Positions 1-11,203 of a stretch of 64,000 nt of DNA are shown one piece after another. Within the stretch, counting starts at the first letter, position 1, and every line of letters starts with the position of its first letter. Below the pieces are notes generated by a model. It had not been told where the DNA came from and made no database searches. It worked only from the letters and a program-made list of their open reading frames with translations. A program made the position numbers and the translations under genes. The stretch spans positions 2,976,001-3,040,000 of the forward strand of contig NC_035793.1 of NCBI RefSeq assembly GCF_001653235.2. The letters are read 5' to 3'. The DNA is from Pochonia chlamydosporia 170 (lineage: Eukaryota; Ascomycota; Sordariomycetes; Hypocreales; Clavicipitaceae).

Positions 1-1
1 T

Positions 2-918
2 ACCAGTGGTTTGCATAATTCTCATGGAATAGCTGGGTGGCGTTGGCTGTTTATCGTTGAGGGTGCTGGGACGATGGGCGTTGCGCTCGTCGCGGCGTTT
101 ATTCTGCCTGATTTTCCGAGTAATACTTCGGATCGTAAGCTCACTGCTGAGGAGAGGAGGTTGGCGATCCGGAGACTCGAGGTCGATGCTAGGAGTCGTC
201 CTGCGGAGGAGGAACCACGGTTGAGTCATTTGCAGGCTTTGAAGCTTAGTGTTGTGAATTGGAGGACGTGGTTGCTCGTTGTTGGCTATATGGTATGTTT
301 ACATTTACCCAGCGATGATATTTCCCCTTCCCTTTCTTCCTATTCGGTAGAGCTGTTTTAACTGTGATACTTTAGGCAATAGTCGGATCATCCACCCTGT
401 CCTACTTCTATCCCACGCTGGTCAACGGTCTAGGCTACCAAGCCAAAGAAGCGCAGTACATGACCATTCCCATCTTTGGCGTAGCATTCGTCGCCACAGC
501 CATCACAGGCTATCTCGCCGACAAGAACGCAAAATGGCGAGGCGTCATCCTCGGCGCCATGATGACCGTCGCGATGCTCTGCTCGGTCATTATATGCGCC
601 GTGTACAACGTCAAGGCGAGGTATGCCCTCCTCGTCATCATGGCATCGGGGCTCTGGGCCTCAAACGGTCTTGCATTGTCCTACGCGTCCGTGACATTTT
701 CGTCCATGCCAAATGAGACAAAGGCTGTTTCGTTGGCTCTCGTTAATGCTATGGGGAATCTGGCGCAGATCTATGGAGCTTACTTGTTTCCGTCTGGGGA
801 TGCGCCCAAGTATCTTACTGGGTTTGGTGTTATTAGTGGCATGTGTTTGACTGGTGTTGCGGCGTACTTTTCGTTGCATGTGCTTCTTAGACGAGTCGCA
901 CGGCGGACGGCAGAGTGA
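2..918 (+). CDS. MFS transporter, anion:cation symporter (Dal5/Tna1-like) family, 3' part
   Basis: This is the C-terminal part of a 12-helix plasma-membrane permease; the 5' end lies outside the window. Exons are 2-292 and 376-918, joined in phase 0 across an 83-nt GTATGT...TAG intron. The visible start carries the GWRWLFIVEGA signature that follows helix 5/6 in the allantoate/nicotinate/pantothenate permease group, then the charged central loop (about residues 35-75), then hydrophobic helices through GVAFVATAITGYLADK and a C-terminal LHVLLRR tail. The family imports small organic anions such as allantoate, nicotinate, pantothenate or biotin precursors; the substrate cannot be told here. The next gene is on the same strand 516 bp downstream and looks unrelated. 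Confidence 0.88.
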
Positions 919-1434
919 GGTTGATGATTTGTGGTAGTCTGTCAGGCTTCTATGGCTGGCTTTATTTAACTAGCTTAAATGCGAATATCCACTAATACTT
1001 TTTGTTTGGACTATGATGATAATATGCTGGGATAAGTGATTGAATCTGAAGAAGTAAGTCGACTGCCTGGTATCCATGGTTGTCAACATGGAACTCAAAA
1101 GCCTCACTTCCAGTCCGATGGGATTGGGCCATAGACCGACAACAGCCGCAATTCGGCACAGCATATGCCCTTCACTTGACGCTATTAAAAAGTAATGCGT
1201 CAGATTTGTCGATTTGCGCCCTTTTCACAGCAAAAAATACACGCGACAAGCTAGTGCTTAGCCTCATACGCCCTTGTCATCACACTGTGACAAAAAGGCG
1301 GGAGTCAAACAGGTCATTAAAACAAGGACATAAAGCATTGTAAACCTCAACATGGAACATTATTACCAGCAGAAATTCAATCACGTCGCTGTTACCCGAC
1401 TTTCTTACCCAAACCCACACTATACTCAACCACC
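919..1434. other. Intergenic region, nothing recognised
   Basis: This 516-bp spacer holds the 3' flank of the MFS gene and the 5' flank of the acetyltransferase. I see no RNA gene, repeat or further coding signal; the open frames in it have no family resemblance or splice support. Confidence 0.5.
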
Positions 1435-1989
1435 ATGACGACACCTACTCTCCAATTCCGCGCAGCCGCTCCCATTGACGCCCCCAAGGTCCAACAACTC
1501 GTGGAATCAGCCTTTCGAGCAAACGACTCTCGCCAAGACTGGACCGGCAACGTCGAGCTCGCCGCCCACTTCCGCCTCGCCGTGGACGAAGTGCGCGCAA
1601 AGCTAGCAAACCCAGACATCATCACCCTCGTGGCCCTTGATGCCGACAACCCCGCCGTGGTGGTTGCGACCATCGAGGTGTCAAAACGCGACGGCGCAGG
1701 TCGTCTCTCCATGATTGCAGTCGACCAGTCCTACCAGCAGGGCGGCGTGGGACGACAGGTTCTCGAGTATGCTGAGGAGTACTGCCGTCAGAAATGGGAC
1801 GTGAAGAAGTTTTCGCTGAATGCGCTCTCGACGCGCAAGGCGCTTATTGAGTGGTATGTACGGCGGGGGTACGAGAAGACTGGGGGAACGAGTGCGTTTC
1901 CGAGGGAGAGGTTTGCGGAGTTGACGTTGCCGGAGGATATGTGCTTTATTGAGCTGGAGAAGGATTTTGTTGGGGGACTGAGTGGCTGA
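1435..1989 (+). CDS. GNAT-family N-acetyltransferase
   Basis: This is an intronless 184-residue protein starting at an ATG in a CCACC context. It has the GCN5-related N-acetyltransferase fold: a beta-alpha N-terminal half, then motif A around residues 97-120 (LSMIAVDQSYQQGGVGRQVL), where Q/R-x-x-G-x-G/A binds the acetyl-CoA pyrophosphate, then motif B (FSLNALSTRKALIEWYVRRGY, about 130-148) ending in the family's usual Y-x-R-x-G-Y/F strand. It transfers acetyl from acetyl-CoA to an amine, probably in the cytosol (no signal peptide or membrane segment seen). The substrate is unknown; many fungal members of this size are annotated only as GNAT domain proteins. Confidence 0.85.
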   Translation: MTTPTLQFRAAAPIDAPKVQQLVESAFRANDSRQDWTGNVELAAHFRLAVDEVRAKLANPDIITLVALDADNPAVVVATIEVSKRDGAGRLSMIAVDQSYQQGGVGRQVLEYAEEYCRQKWDVKKFSLNALSTRKALIEWYVRRGYEKTGGTSAFPRERFAELTLPEDMCFIELEKDFVGGLSG

Positions 1990-3629
1990 TTGGGTGGTGA
2001 ATCGCGATCATGATGGTTGGGCGGTTTACGAATTAACTGGACGGGTTGACGGGCAGATTTGAACGCTAGATTGGATTATGGTATGCTGATTGCTATGAAA
2101 ATGTTGCTGGATAGACTTGATCGCTAACTTGTTTATAGGTATTATTGAGACTATTCCTGCTCTATCAGCCCTCACGACAAATTAGACTACAGACCTGGCT
2201 CGACCAGGGATCTAACCCAATTCGAATACTTGCCTTGATAGAAGACTATATCTGCCGAGTATTAAGTAACCAATAACCCTTGTTCAACAACGTCAGAAAT
2301 GAGTGGCTTGAGACATATGGACAGCATGATGGGGAGCACCATGCTCTCCTCCGGACAAGTGTTGGCCCCGATGTTTGGTATTACCTCAGACAAGGTGAAA
2401 ATGTGACATCCCATTTTAAATAGATGTGATTCATACCCTCCAAAATGTAAGAAGGACATTGTCCGTACTCACACTCGCGTTCGCAGACCACAAGTCAACT
2501 TCGTCGAATCAATGTCAAGGGCCTAGAGAGCCATGCTAACATGTTGATATTGCCTTCATATTTAGCCTAAGGGTCTCATGAATCTGTAAAAAAAGAACAA
2601 CAAAAAAAAAAAAAAACACACACGCACAGAAGGAGACCTGAGCCAAGTTTGGGTGGCAACTCCCACTCAGCACATTAATAAGCCTAGGTGAATCACATAT
2701 TGTGAAGCTGGTTTCAGAGAAAGGTCGCCCATGAATTGGCTGTGACAGGCGTCTTGGTGCGATATCCTTAAACCCGGATCGCAAAAATGGCTCAGAACAT
2801 CTAGAAGGAGTTGGATGCTACAATATAACAACGAGACGAACAAACATCAGTGCCAGTGTCCTGACTCCTGTGACTCCACAAGGCCACCAGGCCGATTCCG
2901 ATTTGACGAGGAGAAGTTCGAGATGCAATATAGCCCGCCCTATATTTTTGTATTAATAGCCTTTTGTTCAAAAAGAAAGAAAAAAAGCAAAAAGGGGCAA
3001 GATAAAACAAAAATTCCAATTTCACTCACTGTGCAATGGCCACTGTTGTTACGTGTCACGCTCCAAAAGTTTGAGCCAACGCAATTTTAAACAGCGAACC
3101 GAGATGTAGCATGCGACCCAACAACAACCGGAAACATTCTGCTTCAACTCGACGACACACGTGGCCCATGCCACGTCAATCTTGACCACCTACATGACAA
3201 AGCACCAATCGCTGGTGCTCCGAAGGGGTCCAATTCTAAGGCGTAGTTGTGACAGAGTTGGCAATTCGTTGGTTCCTACCCCTGCGCTAGCAATCCATTC
3301 GACTGTATCACGGGTTGTAGAGCAAGAAGCAAGGACCTTGGCGCCGCACTGCCTCGTTGCATCCCCAGCGATGATACTTTATGATGGCGGTGCGTTTTCG
3401 CCGCCTCCTTGGCTTGAATCTTATTTCTTGTTGTTTCTTGTGACTTTACCGCGTCGCCATTTGCGTGATGTTTTGCCAGCGTGTGGAAAATGGTAACCTG
3501 CCGTTTCTCTTTGAAGTTCTCATCTCTGACCACAGATAATCAATACCAATTTCGTTTGTCTACCAACTTGGCCTCGACACAGTACTTTTCTACTCTTTTC
3601 TCCCTCGCCATCCAGGAGTAAGACCCACC
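1990..3629. other. Long intergenic region with A-rich tracts
   Basis: This 1.6-kb stretch has a poly-A tract at about 2587-2614 followed by CACACACGCAC, and an A-rich patch at 2965-3010. The last few hundred bases are pyrimidine-rich and are probably the promoter and leader of the glycosyltransferase gene. I see no convincing gene; the open frames of 60-110 codons lack family signatures. Confidence 0.5.
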
Positions 3630-4774
3630 ATGGCAATCCGCACACGTCGGACAGTCTCCCGCAGGCTGCTCACCTTTTCGGCATTTTCGGTTCTTATCGT
3701 ACTGCCTCTGTACTTTTTGCTTCGAGCTCAACGTTTTTTCGTCCAGCATGCTGGTAATACGGTGGCACAGGACCAGATCGCCTTTGCTTATACCAATATC
3801 CACTTTGAGACGCGGACAAGGTACATACCTCGTATCATACACCAAATCTTCCATACGCGGCATGATTCCCAGAATGAAACCGTACCAGCCATTTGGGACC
3901 GAGCAAGACATTCTTGTATAACCCTACACCAAGACTGGGAATACAAGGTGAGCGGGTCCAATCCATGACGAGACGCTCTTTTCGACCAGAATCCTCCGAC
4001 TTACCAGCCCCGGGTCTTGTTAGCTTTGGACCAAATCAGAATCGCGAGACTTTATAGAGAAAAATTACCCCTGGTTTTTGACCAAGTACGACGGTTTTAC
4101 CTTTCCAGTACAGCGTATTGATGCGTTGAAATACTTTTTGATACGGCATTACGGCGGAATTTATATCGATCTCGATTATGTGAGACAACAATTATTTCCG
4201 CTTTCATATATGCCAACACGTGTACCAGGGCGGCGCAAACTAAGTGTTTTTGTTATAGGGATGTCGCGCAAACCTTGAACCACTCCTTTACTATCCAGCA
4301 TGGCTCACTGACGGCGGACGTGGAAGTCTGAGCAATAACATCCTCGGCGCCAAACCGAACCACCCGTTTTGGGTCTTTGTTACCGAATCGCTGCTCCGTC
4401 CCTCGTGGAATTACCATTTGCCATACTTCACCATTAGCTTTGAGACAGGCCAGTGGTTTCTTACAGATGTATGGCGACGATATCATGGCGGACTGTCCAA
4501 CACAGAGCCTGTGCTTGACCGTGTCATGATGGGTAGCAGACCGGGCTCAGCACCGTGGATATTCTTTATGCGTGCAGGAGGTTCGTGGTGGAGTTTGGAT
4601 AGTGCATGGTTTCTTTGGATAGGGGCGCATTTGTTTGCATTTTCGTTCGGCGTTGTTGTCTTTCTTGGTGTAATTCTTGCAAGGCTCTATCGTGGTCCAA
4701 GATTGGCAAGGGTAGTCGTGGCTTGTCGGATGACGTATCAAAGGATTTATATCGATAAAGATGCCGTGGGGTGA
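3630..4774 (+). CDS. GT32-family glycosyltransferase, inositol-phosphoceramide mannosyltransferase-like (SUR1/CSH1 type)
   Basis: Exons 3630-3947, 4024-4179 and 4259-4774, all joined in phase 0, give 329 residues. Residues about 12-32 are a single hydrophobic anchor after a basic N-terminus, as in a type II Golgi enzyme. PRIIHQIFHT (about 68-77) is the family's first strand. HYGGIYIDLDYGC (about 146-158, spanning the second intron) contains the DXD motif that holds Mn2+ and the nucleotide sugar. NNILGAKPNHPFW follows. A second hydrophobic segment (WIGAHLFAFSFGVVVFLGVILARLY) lies near the C-terminus. Known relatives add mannose to inositol phosphoceramide in the Golgi; that donor and acceptor are inferred from family. 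The start has a good CCACCATGG context. Confidence 0.85.
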
Positions 4775-6120
4775 GCAAAGCTATTGGAGTTTTGGATTGG
4801 ATATGGTACGGGACTTCCGCCTTGGGAGCTTGGTGACTGCAGTATTGACTGTGAGTTCCAGCATATGGGGTAACAAAAAGCGAGGATATGCGGATGGATC
4901 CCCTTCGTCAGCAGCTCGAGACGAAATATGACTTGTTCGGCCGCGTTGCTGTGTGAATTGAGGAGGGCGTTTACCCAACCGTTGGACGATAGGAATCCCG
5001 ACAGGGGCCAGAATTGGCGATGTGGTACCGCAACTCGGCCATTCCACGCAAAAATTCCCTTGGAGAGGTTGTCGACCATACTTGACGATGTAGTATGAGG
5101 TATTCAAGCTTGCATTAGCGTCTAGGTTTGCCGGGGTTATAAGAGCATGAAGCCAAAGTCCCTTCCGGTTTTAATATCCATTATCGTGCGTGGAATTCCT
5201 GCATGGCAAATAGACGATGCTCCAGTACTTCAGTTGACATATTGACCGCCCATTCTTTGCTACTCAAACACCGTTGTGCTCAGCCTGTGCTAGGCATCGA
5301 GTGACCCTGTGACTTGTCTTATGGCGTCGGCACCTCCCGAGACAGAAGACTGTGACGATAGGCCTGCCGGCACTCGCTCTAGTGCTGGAAGAGGTCTCGT
5401 GAATCCGCATGGGTGGATACAAGTTCACATGTGGTTGACAACTCGATCGAACCGAATGGTCTCGATGGGAAGGTGATCGCTGGTAGACATTGTGATGCTT
5501 TGAACTTGGTGCCAATGCGAAGACGAATCCGATCTCTTCCAGATGCGCACTATTGTTCGGCTTGGACCGGGGTCTCGTCAAAAGGTGGTTGGCAAGAACA
5601 GGTTTGAGGTGTTTTTCCTCGACTTCAAAAGTTGCGATTGGTGGTTTTGCATGGTGGGGGAAGGAAATAGATCAACACAGATGGTGAAGACATCAGACCT
5701 GACCTGACCTCAACCCCGCATTGCATGTGCCTGGCCAGCATTCGAGTTCACAAGCGACTTGAGGCTTGCTCCTTCTCCGCATAACGGCCAAAGCTGCCAA
5801 ACCATGGTGAATGTTACTGCCAAACTTGGCAGTCACGGCTTGGGGTCGCTCCTTCCCCGCATCCTGCAGACTGCGCTAACGCACGCCACGGCTCACCAAT
5901 CCCACAATCCAGCCATCTGCTTCCGCAAACTTGGACGAATTGGTACAGAAAACGACCTCGGCAGCAAGTGTGGCGTCATAATGCCTTCTTCTGATTCTGC
6001 TTCACATGTACATGGCATTTATTTTTCTATATACCAGTAGCCGGCCCTGACCCTTTAGCAATGCGTTCCACCTAGCCTCCGGCGACGTTCCGCAATCACC
6101 AGCCAACATAGTGAGAAAAC
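4775..6120. other. Intergenic region, nothing recognised
   Basis: About 1.35 kb lies between two plus-strand genes. Overlapping open frames on both strands at 4747-5107 and 5264-5607 carry no domain I recognise and look like chance frames. The 3' portion (about 5700-6120) presumably holds the promoter of the CRAL-TRIO gene. Confidence 0.45.
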
Positions 6121-7753
6121 ATGTCCAAGATCCAGAAGAGACAAACGATCCGCCAAAGCGTGTCGTACCCTGCGGGGACGGCATTTGCTTACAAGATCCC
6201 CGAGGGATATTTTGGCAATCTGACTGAAGAGCAAGAGGCCAAGGTTCGAGCCATGTGGGCTATTGGGTTCAAATTCATCGAAATTTGCGAGGCAGAGGAA
6301 GACGCCGACAAGGAGAAAACATTAGAGGAGAAATATGTCCCACCCGCGAAGCAGTCTAGAAGGTTACCACAAGGCACAAGTGAGACGCATCAGAAGTATC
6401 CAATGCTGGTCAATGAGATTTTGTCGTTGTTGCCGACCACTGAACATAACCTTGAAAAGCTCGCTCGACAAGCCGTTGAGGCGCTGGACCATTGGACACC
6501 CGAGATGTATCGATTGATTGTTTTGCGAGTCGTTAAGCATGAGCACCCTGATGCGCTTGCGCTCCGTTTCCTCCGCGCAAGCAAGTGGGATATCATCAAA
6601 GCAATGACTATGATGGGCCAGACAATCTATTGGAGGACCATTGAAGCAGGAGTAGATGACGACATCTTGAGGCACGGCGAAGGAGGCGCTGCGGAAGATG
6701 AGAAAAACAATCGAGGCATTGCGAGGGCTCTAGGCGCCGATTTCATGAAGCAAGCTCGATGGGGCAAAAGCTTCATTCACGGAGTTGACAGAGCCGGTCG
6801 CCCAATCACCCACATTAGAGTTCGACTGCACAGATCGTCCGATCAGTCTGTCCAGAGCTTGGAGAGATACACACTGTATCTTCTGGAGCTGGCGCGTCTG
6901 TCGTTAAGACACCCGATTGAGACTGGGGTAAGTGAACAGGTGCAAAATCCGAAGGCGACAACATCTGTGATTACTGATCGATCGTGATGTAGACAATCTT
7001 ACTGGATCTATCTGGCTTCAAATTTGCCAATTTTGATCTGACTCCGTTGAAGTTCATCCTCAAGCAGTCTGAGACGAATTATCCGGGTTCACTTGGACTC
7101 ATTCTCATTCATAATGCTCCCTTTGGTCTCAAGAGTATGTATTTCTGTTCACAGTATTGCGGGGACTATCACTGACATGTATACGCCATGCAGCAATATG
7201 GAGACTACTTCGGGTCTGGCTCGATAAAGAGCTTACAAGCAAAGTAAAGTTCACTTACGGCAAGAAAGGGTTACGAAGGTGGATTGCGCCCGACCAAATG
7301 ATCAAGGAGCTAGGAGGTGACGAGGACTGGGAGTACACCTATGACGAGCCACTGCCGGACGAGAATATCCAGATGAAAGATACAGAGACACGAGACCGCC
7401 TGTTAGAAGAAAGGCGATTGCTATCGTTGCGGTTTGAGGATTTGACAAAGGAGTGGGTCATGAATGCCCAGCTGAGCGAAAAAGCGAGGGAGATTTGCGA
7501 AAGGAGGAACAAGTGCGTGGAGGATCTCGCGGACAACTACTGGAGGCTGGATCCCTATGTACGGGCTCGATCTATTTACGACCGACAGGGTTACTTCCGT
7601 GGTGCAGATGGTGTGGAATGGTACCCTGCGAAGGCAGAGGAGGATTCGTTACGGGAGATGATGGAGAAAGTCAAATCCATTGACAGCTGCGGCGCAAGCC
7701 ATTACGAAGGCGTAAGCGACACGGGGGACGAATCATGCTACGAGAGTGATTGA
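6121..7753 (+). CDS. CRAL-TRIO (Sec14-like) lipid-binding protein
   Basis: Exons 6121-6927, 6993-7134 and 7194-7753 give 502 residues. The second junction splits a codon after its first base and restores LKTIWRLLRVWLDKEL. The N-terminal CRAL-TRIO-N helices include LALRFLRASKWDIIKAM (about 142-158), typical of Sec14 proteins. The lipid-binding lobe follows: GRPITHIRVRLH, then LLDLSGFKFANFD and the ETNYPGSLGLILIHNAPFGL segment near the intron, the family's gate and helix region. The acidic C-terminal extension (about 350-500) is specific to filamentous fungal members. Such proteins exchange phosphatidylinositol and phosphatidylcholine at membranes; the ligand here is not known. No signal peptide is visible. 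Confidence 0.88.
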
Positions 7754-8250
7754 GAAATTTTGACGATTTGATTACTTATGATTGATGCGCACGGTTATGA
7801 TTTATGTTGGGCACGGCGAATATGGGTCTTGGGATGGCGTTCTGGATATTGTTCAAGCAGGGCGAGCATATTCACTGTGCATAACTTACTGTCTTTACAA
7901 ACAAGAACAAAGAATTCTTTTTGTCTATATTCACTAGAGCTAAACTTAGCTTTCACCAACTACTTAAGTATGCAGTTCTTTCGGTTAGGCCCGCCGATTG
8001 ACAAACTATGTTCACTGGGACCATCCTCATTCAAAGCTACAGATCGCCGCCTGTGACTCATTCGCGGCTACTTCAATCATTCAATGTTGATCTTTAATGC
8101 TGTGTTTCAACCGAACGCCATACTAGCCAGACTTCGCCCTTCTCCCCTGCACCAACAATTTGATAGAGCAAACAACATTTCATTTCTCACAAAGCCAACG
8201 CATCATCGGAGTTTTGTCATCACCACTCGAACTCGGCGAGCGACACCACC
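7754..8250. other. Intergenic region, nothing recognised
   Basis: This 497-bp spacer lies between two plus-strand genes. The last 150 bp are C/A-rich and pyrimidine-rich, like a fungal promoter and leader. No other structure is seen. Confidence 0.45.
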
Positions 8251-9503
8251 ATGCACGAACCATACTATCAGTGCTATACTAACAAGTGCCGTCAAGTTAG
8301 CGGCAAGCCAACAACGACACTGCTATCGACAAACATGACGTATACACAACATAGCAAGAAGCTGAGAAGTTCGCGATTGGAAAGACTTCCCTCCAGAGTA
8401 CGAACAAGCATTCTCATGAACATGCCAGATCTGTCTTCGTTGAGAGCTCTCCTCCACGCAATTCCTGAGATGAATACACACTACATACGACGTGAGAACA
8501 AGATTCTGCGTACTTGTTTGCATCGGGAACTCGATGGCGTGTTTCCAGATGCATATGCGACAATGGTGTCGCAAATGAGCGTGCTGGGCTCGCCTCGTAC
8601 CAACGACAAGATCATCAAGTTCCTAGACTCATACAATAACTGGCTATCGGGATCAATTATGCAGCCTAATATACGCCTTCTTTCCCGCGCACAGCTTCGG
8701 TGGCTTACTGCTTTTCATGTATCCGTTGCTCGACCCGTCGCGGATTGCTATCGCTCCTGGACGGCTTCGAATCTCGCCACGGCCAATGCTTACCCTAACA
8801 GAGAACAACATGCTGTGAGCGAAGACGGAGGAGAGATTAAATCACCATGGGATCGTGAAGTAAACCGCAACGAAGAGATCCAAGTTCTACACGCAATCTA
8901 CAGATACGAAACTTTCTACCACTTGTTCGGCCATGGTTACGGCGTTCGTCGAGGTGGATTCTCACGCGACGAGATTGATATGCTATTCTTCGAGCTCTTT
9001 ACCGCTGCGGAAGTTAATTCCATTGGCAATCTTGACCTATTCGCTTGGCAAAAGTATGATAGTGTGTCGGACAACGCAAAAGAATATCTTCACCATTACA
9101 GTGGTGTATTTGGACAACCATGGAAGCCCCCCAATGCCTTCAAAACATTTGACCTCATGGCGGAATACGAGGGTAAGCATCATTCTGTTAGAATCTTGCA
9201 TCTATTCTCAGTGTTTAACGTGCATCTGTAGATTACATGGAAGGCACGGTTCCTGGGGGTCTGGAGCTTGTGGCGAGGGTAATAGCCCTCACGCACCGCA
9301 AGAAAGCTGATATTCATATGGCACGGTGCATTACTCATGAGCTATGTATGGAAAACCCAACCACACAGGGTTTTGCGCATGAGGCACAGGATGGCATTTT
9401 GGCCGTGGAAGGGGATGTTGCCAATGCAGGGGTTGATTCTGGCCGTATTAGAGCCATGGTGCATTTTGTTCGTGAGATTGATTCACGGATGGGATGTGTG
9501 TAA
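8251..9503 (+). CDS. Hypothetical protein with F-box-like N-terminus
   Basis: Exons 8251-9172 and 9232-9503 (59-nt intron, GTAAGC...TAG, codon split after the first base, giving EYEDYMEG) make 397 residues. The start at 8251 has a CACCACC context; the ATG at 8335 is an alternative that would remove 28 residues. Residues about 45-72 (LPSRVRTSILMNMPDLSSLRALLHAIP) resemble the degenerate F-box seen in many Fusarium-type proteins: L-P, then hydrophobic positions spaced to pack on Skp1. The rest has no domain I can name; it is soluble, mixed helical, with an aromatic, charged middle. If the F-box is real it would recruit an unknown target to an SCF ubiquitin ligase; this is inference. Confidence 0.65.
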
Positions 9504-10524
9504 GTTGGATTGCTTGTGAATGACGGAAAAGCGAAAAGCGTGAAAGAAGTATTAAGGAAGTAGGGATATGTTCGGGTCATGCTCATTGAATGGTTTCCTC
9601 TACAGCTATGCAACTGTGCGGTAGAGGATATATGAGGAAGGACTATAAGTCGCGCGGATAAATGAGGCTACGTACTTGTCTGACTGGCTCTGTATTATAT
9701 ACTTCTGAGTCATATGGAGTTACAAATAGCCTGCAGACTGCATGAAGCCGGGAACGGTAAGCACAGAGTTGGCCGCAGTTAATGGGTATTAACGGGCTGT
9801 TCCAGCGGCCTTTTCTTGGGTCCGTCGCCGAGGGAAGACATGCATATGGAAACCAACCCAAAGTTGGATAAAACTGTTGGACATATACGGATGAATACAA
9901 TATCATGTCTAATGAGGGTCTTAGGCCAGCAGGAGGAGTATACGTCATGAGTTGGTTCTCGAATGATACTCTCATTTGACATTCTATTACGTTAAGCAAC
10001 CTTCAACTAGTAGCAATACGCGGCATTAAAACATTTGCGTTCGTATTCCGTTGCATAGACGGAGTTTTCAGCAACCCATTCGTAAACCGTATATGCCACA
10101 TAAGCGTTCGAACCTAGTTGTGTCATGACAAAGGTTATCGTGGGAGTTACATTCGTCGCCGAATTAGGACATTCGCCGAAGCTGAATTCCTAACAACCCA
10201 ATCGCACACTCAGCCCTATGCTCTACAACGGTTTAGTTCACCATGTGTAATTGTGTAGTTGGCAAGACAATAATGTTCAGGGTCTTTACCCCGCGCCTAA
10301 CGTTGCATTTCCCATCGCCCGGTGTAAGTCAACGATGAAAATTTCAGGGAGCTGAATCTGTCGGGTTGAAAAATATGGCGCCGAGCAGGAGTCCACGAGT
10401 CTAGACCAAGTTGAACAGAGCATGAAATATCTATAAAAGGGTTGGAATCCCCTCATAATATTGGAATGGAGTAAAACAGCCAGACTACTACCAAACATAT
10501 TTCAACCCCCAAACTTCAACCAAC
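9504..10524. other. Intergenic region; promoter of the secreted-protein gene at its 3' end
   Basis: About 1 kb lies between two plus-strand genes. Apart from the TATA box listed separately, I see no gene or repeat. Confidence 0.45.
10432..10438 (+). promoter_or_regulatory. TATA box of the small secreted protein gene
   Basis: A consensus TATAAAA lies 86 bases ahead of the ATG at 10525, with a C/A-rich leader between them. This is the usual spacing for a strongly or conditionally expressed fungal gene. Confidence 0.55.
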
Positions 10525-10928
10525 ATGAAGCAGGTGTATTCCATTCCTCTCCTCTTCGGCTTCGCCGCTTGTGTCACTGCCATCCGCCACTGCACACCAG
10601 ATCCAAGCGGCCTTTGGTCAACAGAGACCTGCGTTTGTATGGACAAGAACACCTGCAATCACTGGCCACATGGACGTGGGCTGGTCAAGGTAAAATGGTC
10701 TGACGGTTCCTGGCCTTGCCCCCATGATCCAAGTAACGTCGTTGGATGTCTGATCGAGCTTTGCTCTGGCCCTGGGACGTATTGCTCCGACCTGGGATAT
10801 TGCCAACGTAACGGAGACGTATTGACCGGTGAGTATGGAGTCTCCATATGAATCTCGTTCTGGCTTGCTGATGTATGGTAGTGCCGAATTGCCCAGGTGG
10901 CAGTGATTTCGTTTGCTGCCGCAATTAA
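10525..10928 (+). CDS. Small secreted cysteine-rich protein (effector-like)
   Basis: Exons 10525-10828 and 10882-10928 (53-nt intron, GTGAGT...TAG, codon split after the first base) give 116 residues. Residues 1-19 form a signal peptide (basic start, hydrophobic core, A-x-A-like cleavage after CVTA). The mature protein of about 97 residues has twelve cysteines, including a final C-C pair, so it is probably held by up to six disulfides. Downstream splicing matters: without it the protein would miss the last three cysteines. I recognise no named family. Small size, secretion, high cysteine and a consensus TATA box fit secreted effectors, antimicrobial proteins or surface proteins; which one is unknown. 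Confidence 0.75.
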
Positions 10929-11203
10929 GGGAGTTTGGTATCATGGGTTATACTTTCTTGGTACATAGTTAAGAAGTGCATTGAAGGGCCACAATGGCAA
11001 GTTGAAGATGAGTTACTATGACTGCCTGTTCCTAATGATGCAATAGTCGCTGAATCGTGTTCTTGTGAATGCTAATTCCTACCTTGTCTAACCTCGGAGC
11101 TCATCATCCATCGATGGAGCTTATTTACTCCTTACTCCAACGGCGGGAGAAAAGGCCCAAATTACTCGTTATTCCGCGGCAGCAGATAAATCTAGCCCTT
11201 TCT

